A stretch of DNA of 6,641 bases, taken from an uncultured Varibaculum sp. GTDB taxonomy: Bacteria; Actinomycetota; Actinomycetes; Actinomycetales; Actinomycetaceae. Location: assembly GCA_947253735.1 (NCBI GenBank), contig CAMYAU010000081.1, positions 1 to 6,641 of the forward strand. Direction: 5' to 3'. The translations under genes and the position numbers were made by a program. The notes under the pieces are model-generated. The model saw only the letters and a program-made list of their open reading frames with translations, was not told the DNA's origin and made no database searches. Shown in pieces: positions 1-5,029 of this stretch; within the stretch, counting starts at the first letter, position 1; each line of letters opens with the position of its first letter.

Positions 1-539
1 TAGCGCAGGCGGAAAAGGAGCAACAGGAGGCTCGGGAGCGGATTATGCAGATAGACGCACAGAACCGTAGAGCCCAAAATGCAGGCGGCGCTAAGGGAAC
101 TAGCAGTGCTGGTAGCGGTAGTGCCGGTTTTACCTCGGGGGGAATCTTCCAAGCCCCGATTAAAGGTCCGATTCTGCTCACTTCTCCCTTCGGTTACCGA
201 ATTCATCCGGTGACTGGGCAGCGGCGCCTGCATATGGGGGCTGATATTTCTGCTGCTTGCGGGTTGCCGCAATACGCGGCTGCTAACGGCACTGTGGTTT
301 CTACCCGAGATGAGGGAACCGGTGGAAATACGGTAACCATTAACCACGGGATGTTGGGAGGAAGCTCCTGGATCAGTGTTTATCGCCATATGACTCGTTT
401 TGCTACCAGTCCGGGAGCGCGGGTAGCGAAGGGACAACTTATCGGCTTTACTGGCGCTACCGGTAGGGTGACTGGTTGTCACGTTCATTTTGAGCTGTGG
501 AAGAATGGCTCGGTAATAAATCCCATACCCCTACCGTAG
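1..539 (+). CDS. M23 (LytM) family peptidoglycan endopeptidase, C-terminal part (5' end outside window)
   Basis: This is the C-terminal end of an exported zinc metallopeptidase that should cut peptide cross-links in cell-wall peptidoglycan. The frame is already open at base 3, so the ATG at 45 is probably internal. The first 30 or so visible residues are rich in Glu, Gln and Arg, like the end of a coiled coil. A Gly/Ser/Ala linker follows, then the LytM domain from about base 165. The catalytic set is intact: HxxxD (H at codon 231-233, D at 243-245), the His of YRH, and HxH in GCHVHFEL near the end. Cysteines in ISAACGLP and TGCHVHF occupy positions that are paired in many actinobacterial M23 enzymes and may form a disulphide. 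The coiled-coil plus LytM plan resembles EnvC-type proteins, and the following smpB suggests an ftsE-ftsX-M23-smpB operon. That FtsEX link is inference, because those genes are not in the window. Confidence 0.9.
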   Translation, partial: AQAEKEQQEARERIMQIDAQNRRAQNAGGAKGTSSAGSGSAGFTSGGIFQAPIKGPILLTSPFGYRIHPVTGQRRLHMGADISAACGLPQYAAANGTVVSTRDEGTGGNTVTINHGMLGGSSWISVYRHMTRFATSPGARVAKGQLIGFTGATGRVTGCHVHFELWKNGSVINPIPLP

Positions 540-556
540 CTATTATGCGATAGCGT

Positions 557-560
557 AGGA
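557..560 (+). promoter_or_regulatory. Ribosome binding site of smpB
   Basis: AGGA followed by five bases and then the ATG at 566. It lies in the 26-base gap after the peptidase stop. No promoter is evident in the gap, so smpB is probably cotranscribed with the peptidase gene. Confidence 0.55.
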
Positions 561-565
561 AAACT

Positions 566-1081
566 ATGAGTAAAAAAGATAAGGGTCGGGGCGCGCTTAC
601 TGGCAGTAAGACAGGCGTGCAAATGATTGCGCGCAATAAAAAGGCGCTGCATGACTTTTTCGTCGAAGAAACTTATGAAGCTGGGTTAGTGCTTACCGGT
701 ACCGAAGTGAAATCTTTGCGCATGGGTAGGGCTTCATTAACTGAATCTTGGGTAGAGATTGATCGTGGAGAGGCTTGGCTGCAACACGCGCATATCCCCA
801 TGTATATTAACGGGACCTGGTCAAATCATGCTCCGCTGCGTAAACGCAAGTTGTTGCTACACCGTCGAGAAATCGACAAGTTGGGCGGGCAAGTCTTGGC
901 CAAGGGGCATACCATCGTACCTTTGGAGCTTTATTTTTCCAATGGTCGGGTGAAAGTAAAAATTGCGCTTGCTCGGGGTAAACAAGAGTGGGATAAACGC
1001 CAGAGCCTGCGGGAACAGCAAGATAAACGGGAAGCTCAACGGGCAATGAAGGATTGGAATCGCCGCGCACCCCTTAACTAG
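566..1081 (+). CDS. smpB: SsrA-binding protein SmpB (trans-translation)
   Basis: SmpB binds tmRNA and carries it into the empty A site of stalled ribosomes, so that the nascent peptide is tagged and the ribosome released. The 171-residue product has the family signatures. They are IARNKKALHDFFVEETYEAG at 21-40, LTGTEVKSLRMGRASL at 43-58 (RNA-binding OB-fold core), HAPLRKRKLLLHR at 88-100, and the basic tail ALARGKQEWDKR at 135-146 ending in NRRAPLN, which fits the mRNA channel and decoding centre. It is slightly longer than the usual 155-160 residues because of a lysine/glycine-rich N-terminal extension of about 15 residues. The ATG at 566 is supported by AGGA five bases upstream. The gene lies 26 bases after the M23 peptidase and ends at a strong terminator. 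The ssrA gene, often next to smpB, is not present here. Confidence 0.97.
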   Translation: MSKKDKGRGALTGSKTGVQMIARNKKALHDFFVEETYEAGLVLTGTEVKSLRMGRASLTESWVEIDRGEAWLQHAHIPMYINGTWSNHAPLRKRKLLLHRREIDKLGGQVLAKGHTIVPLELYFSNGRVKVKIALARGKQEWDKRQSLREQQDKREAQRAMKDWNRRAPLN

Positions 1082-1110
1082 CACAGGCGCGACAGTGCCT
1101 GCTGTTCTCC

Positions 1111-1194
1111 TAACTCTCTGAATGGGATCGCTGTTAGCTGGGATTGCCAGTTTATCTGGGAAAGGATATAGAAATAACTCTCTGCTAGATCGCT
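1111..1194. repeat. Imperfect direct repeat inside the smpB-whiB1 intergenic region
   Basis: TAACTCTCTG at 1111-1120, five bases, then GATCGCT at 1126-1132, is repeated as TAACTCTCTG at 1175-1184, three bases, then GATCGCT at 1188-1194. The second copy forms the left arm of the terminator hairpin. The first could pair in the same way with the right arm (CAGAGAGTTA, 1210-1219), giving an alternative longer-loop hairpin. Function is unknown; it may be a remnant of local duplication. Confidence 0.6.
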
Positions 1195-1230
1195 TGAAGT
1201 CGAGGATAGCAGAGAGTTATTTTGTTTTAT
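1172..1230. terminator. Bidirectional rho-independent-type terminator between smpB and whiB1
   Basis: A perfect 16-bp inverted repeat (1172-1187 with 1207-1222) encloses a 19-base loop. The arms are AAATAACTCTCTGCTA and its complement. The stem ends in A/T pairs and is followed on the plus strand by TGTTTTATTT, giving a U-rich tail after the hairpin. On the minus strand the AAATAA arm supplies a shorter U-rich end. Position fits: it lies 91 bases after the smpB stop and 19 bases after the whiB1 stop, between convergent genes, so it can end both transcripts. The stem is less GC-rich than a textbook terminator. Confidence 0.8.
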
Positions 1231-1240
1231 TTGACAGTAG

Positions 1241-1489
1241 TTAGCAGGCGCGACGAGCACGGGCTTTGCGGCGCCGCATGCTGCGACGCTCATCTTCACT
1301 TTTTCCGCCCCATACCCCGGCATCCTGGTTATTATCGAGTGCCCAAGCCAGGCAGATCGATTCTACATCGCAGCGTGCACAAACCATTTTTGCCCGTTCC
1401 GCCTGCGCGATGGCCGGTCCAGTGTTCCCAATTGGGAAAAATAGTTCCGGGTCTTCTTCTAGACAGGCTGCGCGTGAACGCCAATCCAT
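1241..1489 (-). CDS. whiB1: WhiB1-type iron-sulfur transcriptional regulator
   Basis: A small (82 residue) Wbl-family protein. The four cluster-ligating cysteines are C9, C37, C40 and C46 (C-x27-C-x2-C-x5-C), followed by the signature turn GVWGG at 58-62 and SEDERR, then a basic tail (MRRRKARARR, 71-80) that would contact DNA. The N-terminal MDWR and EDPELFFPIGNTGPA match the WhiB1 subgroup closely. In Mycobacterium tuberculosis WhiB1 holds a [4Fe-4S] cluster that reacts with nitric oxide, binds the primary sigma factor and is essential. The same role here is inferred from similarity. The last residue is an extra cysteine (C82), outside the usual ligand set. The start is supported by AGGAG six bases upstream of the ATG. 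The gene lies downstream of, and on the same strand as, the FHA-ATPase gene, but 183 bases away, so it probably has its own promoter. Confidence 0.93.
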   Translation of the reverse strand: MDWRSRAACLEEDPELFFPIGNTGPAIAQAERAKMVCARCDVESICLAWALDNNQDAGVWGGKSEDERRSMRRRKARARRAC

Positions 1490-1495
1490 CTGCGT

Positions 1496-1500
1496 CTCCT
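1496..1500 (-). promoter_or_regulatory. Ribosome binding site of whiB1
   Basis: On the minus strand the sequence reads AAAGGAGACGCAG and then ATG, so AGGAG sits six bases from the start codon. This strong Shine-Dalgarno site fixes the whiB1 start at 1489 rather than at any other open start upstream. Confidence 0.75.
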
Positions 1501-1537
1501 TTAAGGTTAACCATAAGTTACGTGTTTGCGGTTCGCC

Positions 1538-1565
1538 GCCCGCATAGAACGCTGTCTTCGCGGGC
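1538..1565 (-). other. Possible hairpin in the whiB1 5' leader
   Basis: GCCCGC (1538-1543) and GCGGGC (1560-1565) can form a 6-bp all-GC stem with a 16-base loop, about 50 bases upstream of the whiB1 start. No T-run follows, so it does not look like a terminator. It may be a leader-stabilising structure or chance. Confidence 0.3.
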
Positions 1566-1620
1566 AGCTCCTTTGCTAGTTACTATTTTTTTAGTTAGCG
1601 GCGGAGAAATCAAGGGTTTT

Positions 1621-1650
1621 TACAGATCAGAGCTGGTTTTTTGCGTGCAA
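1621..1650 (-). promoter_or_regulatory. Candidate whiB1 promoter
   Basis: On the minus strand TTGCAC (1645-1650) lies 18 bases before TCTGTA (1621-1626), a moderate match to a primary-sigma promoter. The upstream A/T-rich stretch at 1657-1677 could act as an UP-like element. Transcription would start near 1614, leaving a leader of about 125 bases. A second weak -10-like TAACTA at 1592-1597 has no good -35. The assignment is tentative. Confidence 0.35.
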
Positions 1651-1659
1651 CGTGTCACA
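1644..1659. promoter_or_regulatory. Candidate CRP/GlxR-type binding site upstream of whiB1
   Basis: On the plus strand the sequence is CGTGC-N6-TCACA; read towards whiB1 it is TGTGA-N6-GCACG. It fits the CRP-family consensus TGTGA-N6-TCACR at nine of ten defined positions. It overlaps the candidate -35 element of whiB1 and starts 14 bases past the 3' end of the FHA-ATPase gene. M. tuberculosis whiB1 is known to be controlled by the cAMP receptor protein Rv3676, which makes the location meaningful. No CRP gene is in the window. Confidence 0.4.
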
Positions 1660-1672
1660 AAAATATAAAATT

Positions 1673-4600
1673 TTAGTGAAGTTTAGAAAAAATAGCCAAT
1701 TGTATGGCCAAACCTTTACCTCCCTTGACCAGGATTCCGCGACCGGGAAGTATACCAATTTGATCAGGAAGCGCCTCGCAATCTATCCCTTTTATAAAGG
1801 GGCGACATTGGCTGGCGTTGCCTAAAATCAGTAGCCTCGCGCCCTGCCGCAGTTCGGATAGGGGACCAGAAAAAGCAGTTTGCAGGACTTGGGGACTGAC
1901 GCTGGCAATCACCGGTGTGTATTTAGGATCCTCGTTAGTCTCGAAAGACGAGGCTGTCTCGGTTCCCGGCAGGTAAGTTGGGTGTGCTATACGGTGATGG
2001 AGACGGGGATCGTGCGCACTCAAATCCTCAAGTATTTGGTGGGTAGGTAAGAAACTGGCTAACAGCTGAGCGGCATTGGTTTTTCCGCTGCCACTTTCAC
2101 CGATTATTAGCCAGTCTCGTTGTAAATCGCATTTTTCTACATGGATCGGCTCAGATAAACCCAAAGCAAAAACTTTTCCTGGGTCGTCTTTACTATCTGG
2201 TATCGGTAGATGAAACTGCTTGGGGAGGGCGCGCAGACGCAGCTTGGGGTGAGCCAAGAATTTATCTGGCTCAGGGATAGGTGGCGCTGCAGCCCGAAAC
2301 GGGGTGGCTTCTTGGCTAGGGGAAAATACGAACCCCCCTGGTCCGCTAATTTGCTCTAATACCTGGGGAGTAAAACCGGCTTGCGCCGCCTGCAACCCAT
2401 CGCGGATCTCGCCCACTATCTGGGTTTTTAGTCCTTGGAATAGGCGAGACGAGGCTTCGGAGGGACCGGAGACTACTAGCAGAGAAATCCCCTGCGCCGT
2501 ACTTTGCCGACAGATTCCTGCCAGTAAATCATTACCGACTAAAGGACCATAGGTGCGTTCAAGCAGGTCGAGTAGATCCTCACAATCGTCAATAATCAGG
2601 GTGCCCGCAAAATTCCCCCTTGTGGCACGTATTAACAGTTCCAGACTGACTTGTGCACTGCTAGCGATAGTTCCCGGCCAAGTTTTTTCATGACTCGCGT
2701 TAAAGGAAGGGCCAAAAAACTCTTTAGCGGCACGGCAAATAATATGGACTTCTTGCCCCCTATTAGCCAGTTGTAATGCCAGCATTAAAGCCAGGGAACT
2801 TCTTCCTGACCCCACTGATCCCACTAGATGCAGTGAAAATGGCGCAGTCGCCAGTAAAGGTGCGGTCAACTGGCGGCGGGGATAATCCCCTAAACCCAAA
2901 ACTATTTTTTCACCTGCCGGCGGCAATTGTTTCAAAGTAATCCGGCGGGGAAGAGGCGGTGCCCAAGGTAGCCGAACAGGGCCGGGAGGTTTCCAAGCGG
3001 CGCGGCACAGCTGCGCTAACTGCTCTGCTTGCTGCGGGTGGGCAACCCAAGCAAATTGCACCTGTTTACCGGCAGTATCAGTAGCCGATTTTATCCAGGC
3101 TCGTCCAGGGATGGGCGGTAGTTGCGCGCCGCGAGAATCTCCCAATATATCCCCAGAATCAGCTGCTTCTAACACTCGCAAACAAATTCGCAGACCCATA
3201 TTGGACTTGATTTGTCCATCCACTATTCCGGCGGGCCTTTGGGTAGCTAAAATCAAATGGATCCCCAGGGATCGTCCTAAAGTTGCTAGCCGAATCAAAG
3301 AATCAAGTAAATCGGGATGGTCAGTAGCCAATACTCGGAACTCATCTACCACCACCACAATTCGGGGATGTTGCCGGTGCTTGTGCTGCTCCCGGTACTT
3401 AATCTCGGCGGTAAGGGACAAGATGGCGCGTCTGGTTAGCGCTGGTTCCAGATCCGTTAAGATCCCCAACACATGCGGTAGGGACTGCAACTTTTGAAAA
3501 GCATCCCCTCCCTTATAATCCACCAGCACATATTGCAGTTTGCTAGGCGGATGAGAAAGTGCCATCGACAACAACCAAGTGGTTAGCGCCGCAGATTTTC
3601 CTGCCCCGGTAGTACCAGTCAAGAGGGCGTGGGGTCCGTCTTTAACTAGATCCAAATAGCTTACGCCCGGGAACCCTTGCGCTACCGGGGCTTGTAATGA
3701 GCGGGAATGCTTCCAATTTTCGCTAATCGCGTCTAGGGGAGTAGCTGAACTTAAAATATTTGGCCACAGCTGGTCAAAAGTAACTTTATCAGCGAGTTTG
3801 TCGGCTGGTTTCGAAGTGATATTCCGCGCGAGTACCCGACACCACAGAAGGCTTGGCAAATCGGCGTGACGGGTAGCATGCCGATGTGCAGGTACCGACA
3901 CAATCCGGTTAGCCCATACCGGTGCCTGACCGGGAGTTTTCGCCCAGGTAACCCAAATATCTTCCCCGCTGCCTTCTGGCTTTTGGGAAGGCGAAATTAC
4001 CAGAACCCGCGGAGCTGAGTCTGTAGCATCGTCTCGAACGCAACCTGGGCGCTCTCGGGAACGGAGAGCGCCCTCACCGGTATAGTCCCTATTTTCTCGG
4101 GGAAATCCAGGGGAAGAGTATTGAATAGCCGAGGTGAAATCGGCCGCGGTTAGTTGCATATCCAGGCGGTAAGCAGATTCTGCTTGCCATGCGATTTGCG
4201 CTGCCCACCAGAGGGCTCGTTCGCGGGCATAGCTACCGGTAAAGCAGAGTTTATCTCCTCCTTTTCCGCGGACTACCCGGTGTGGGCTGATCCAGGCGCC
4301 CACTTCACCTCCCTCATTGAGGGATGCGGGGCGGGAGGCCGGGGTTTCGGGTTGGCTAGCGACCAGTAGTAGTTGCGCGGGGCTTACCGGATGAGGACGG
4401 CGATAAAACCAAATCCCCGTTCCCAAGGTCGCGAGACCCGCGAAAACCAGCATGCCGGCGAGAGGAGGAATCTGGAGTAGGGAAGTGAGAGAAAGCGGTA
4501 AAAACACTAGCATCGGTAAGAACAACCATTGCCGCCAGGATCCCAGTTGCGGCTTTGGGCGGGGACGAGTAACCCGCAGAGCACGGGGACGAGAGGAAAC

Positions 4601-4912
4601 TTTTAGCACCGTGTTCCCGGCGCGAATCCGTGAGGAAGCCCCGATCTCTTGCTCCTGGCGGATCCGCGAAAAACAGGAAGCCATCGCGCCCCGAAAAGTT
4701 CCATTCGCTGAATCGAGATCCCGCACTCGCAGTTTGTCCTGTTGAGAGACGAAAAGCAGGTGTTCGCGAGATACTGCCCGGTCGTGTAGCTGGGGTCTTC
4801 CCAGCGTGCAATAGTTGCCCGTGAAGGGTAAGACTAAGCCGGCCGCAGGGCCACGCTCTACCTGCAAATGGCAGGGAGCGGCCAAGGCTTTCCGCACTGA
4901 TTCCAACTCCAC
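1673..4912 (-). CDS. FHA-domain, membrane-anchored FtsK/SpoIIIE multi-ATPase (EssC/EccC-like, type VII secretion motor family)
   Basis: The product is about 1079 residues. An N-terminal FHA domain (14-105) keeps the phosphothreonine-reading residues G38-R39, S48-R49, H51 and N70-G71. Two membrane helices follow (about 129-148 and 150-170), then a linker with an ATPase-like beta segment around 302-340, then three ATPase modules. D1 (about 405-645) has Walker A GTTGAGKS at 433-440, Walker B IVVVVDEF at 518-525 and LATQRP at 555-560, and is closely EssC/EccC-like. D2 (about 667-870) has GSVGSGRS at 698-705, with Arg704 replacing the Walker A lysine, and a Walker-B-like LIIDDCED. D3 (about 905-1079) has GESGSGKT at 938-945 but no visible Walker B acid and is short. 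Family members drive WXG100-protein export through the membrane, but no WXG100, EccB, EccD or mycosin gene is here, so the substrate is unknown. An in-frame TAG precedes the GTG at 4912. GTG at 4897 (codon 6) has the better ribosome site, GGAG nine bases upstream, and may be the true start. Confidence 0.9.
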   Translation of the reverse strand: MELESVRKALAAPCHLQVERGPAAGLVLPFTGNYCTLGRPQLHDRAVSREHLLFVSQQDKLRVRDLDSANGTFRGAMASCFSRIRQEQEIGASSRIRAGNTVLKVSSRPRALRVTRPRPKPQLGSWRQWLFLPMLVFLPLSLTSLLQIPPLAGMLVFAGLATLGTGIWFYRRPHPVSPAQLLLVASQPETPASRPASLNEGGEVGAWISPHRVVRGKGGDKLCFTGSYARERALWWAAQIAWQAESAYRLDMQLTAADFTSAIQYSSPGFPRENRDYTGEGALRSRERPGCVRDDATDSAPRVLVISPSQKPEGSGEDIWVTWAKTPGQAPVWANRIVSVPAHRHATRHADLPSLLWCRVLARNITSKPADKLADKVTFDQLWPNILSSATPLDAISENWKHSRSLQAPVAQGFPGVSYLDLVKDGPHALLTGTTGAGKSAALTTWLLSMALSHPPSKLQYVLVDYKGGDAFQKLQSLPHVLGILTDLEPALTRRAILSLTAEIKYREQHKHRQHPRIVVVVDEFRVLATDHPDLLDSLIRLATLGRSLGIHLILATQRPAGIVDGQIKSNMGLRICLRVLEAADSGDILGDSRGAQLPPIPGRAWIKSATDTAGKQVQFAWVAHPQQAEQLAQLCRAAWKPPGPVRLPWAPPLPRRITLKQLPPAGEKIVLGLGDYPRRQLTAPLLATAPFSLHLVGSVGSGRSSLALMLALQLANRGQEVHIICRAAKEFFGPSFNASHEKTWPGTIASSAQVSLELLIRATRGNFAGTLIIDDCEDLLDLLERTYGPLVGNDLLAGICRQSTAQGISLLVVSGPSEASSRLFQGLKTQIVGEIRDGLQAAQAGFTPQVLEQISGPGGFVFSPSQEATPFRAAAPPIPEPDKFLAHPKLRLRALPKQFHLPIPDSKDDPGKVFALGLSEPIHVEKCDLQRDWLIIGESGSGKTNAAQLLASFLPTHQILEDLSAHDPRLHHRIAHPTYLPGTETASSFETNEDPKYTPVIASVSPQVLQTAFSGPLSELRQGARLLILGNASQCRPFIKGIDCEALPDQIGILPGRGILVKGGKGLAIQLAIFSKLH
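4904..4909 (-). promoter_or_regulatory. Probable ribosome binding site favouring the GTG start at 4897
   Basis: On the minus strand GTGGAG is followed by TTGGAATCA and then GTG at 4897-4895. GGAG sits nine bases from that GTG, whereas the outermost GTG at 4912 has only GATTGGCCAA before it and no purine-rich site. The true protein may therefore be five residues shorter. The FHA domain is unaffected. Confidence 0.4.
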
Positions 4913-4964
4913 TTGGCCAATCTAACTGCCGCCCCAGCAGCTCTGCCAGATTATTTTATTTGCC

Positions 4965-4973
4965 TGTGGATAA
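4965..4973 (-). promoter_or_regulatory. Perfect-consensus DnaA box
   Basis: TGTGGATAA on the plus strand is TTATCCACA on the minus strand, the strongest class of DnaA box known from E. coli oriC. It sits in the middle of the divergent spacer, about 57 bases before the ligA start and 53 before the ATPase gene. Only one is seen here, so this is not an origin. Its location suggests possible DnaA control of one or both genes. Confidence 0.5.
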
Positions 4974-5013
4974 CTTTTTGGGGAGCGGATACTTTTCTTT
5001 TCTGGATGAAAAT

Positions 5014-5019
5014 AAGGGA
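5014..5019 (+). promoter_or_regulatory. Probable ribosome binding site of ligA
   Basis: AAGGGA lies ten bases upstream of the ATG at 5030. An in-frame ATG at 5006 would add eight residues but has no purine-rich site at proper distance (TTTTCTTTTCTGG precedes it), so 5030 is preferred. Confidence 0.5.
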
Positions 5020-5029
5020 AAATGAAGCC

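Larger units (their letters stand above)
4913..5029. promoter_or_regulatory. Divergent promoter region between the FHA-ATPase gene and ligA
   Basis: This 117-base spacer must carry the 5' signals of both divergent genes. Its middle (4951-4980) is T/A-rich, unlike the flanking coding DNA. Weak promoter-like elements are GATACT at 4988-4993 towards ligA and TAAAAT, around 4953-4958, towards the ATPase gene. Neither has a convincing -35 at standard spacing, so exact promoters cannot be assigned. A perfect DnaA box lies in the centre and is listed separately. Confidence 0.5.

Noticed and set aside
1147..1159. Small hairpin CCAG-TTTAT-CTGG between smpB and its terminator
   Set aside because: A 4-bp stem with no T-run is expected often by chance.
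1082..1240. Possible ssrA (tmRNA) gene downstream of smpB
   Set aside because: The spacer is only 159 bases, less than half a tmRNA, with no tRNA-like ends or CCA and no tag-coding frame. It holds the terminator and repeats only.
1531..1550. GTTC-N12-GAAC resembling a LexA (SOS) box
   Set aside because: The actinobacterial SOS box has only four bases between the GAAC/GTTC half sites and the opposite half-site order. A 12-base gap does not fit.
1222..1668. Plus-strand open frame of 148 codons across whiB1 and its leader
   Set aside because: It starts inside the terminator arm, runs antisense to whiB1 and its promoter, and its translation has no recognisable domain. WhiB1 on the other strand explains the conservation.
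4356..4811. Second minus-strand open frame of 151 codons inside the ATPase gene's 5' part
   Set aside because: It is an out-of-frame shadow. The main frame encodes a clear FHA domain and membrane helices over the same bases.
1673..4912. Interpretation as the chromosome-segregation DNA translocase FtsK/SpoIIIE
   Set aside because: FtsK has four N-terminal membrane helices, one motor module and a gamma winged-helix domain. This protein has an FHA domain, two helices and several P-loops, as in EssC/EccC.
4965..4973. Replication origin at the DnaA box
   Set aside because: A single box, with no cluster of further boxes and no dnaA/dnaN/gyrB neighbours.
4960..4993. TTGCCT ... GATACT as a ligA promoter
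   Set aside because: The gap between the two hexamers is 22 bases, well beyond the usual 16-19, so I do not pair them.
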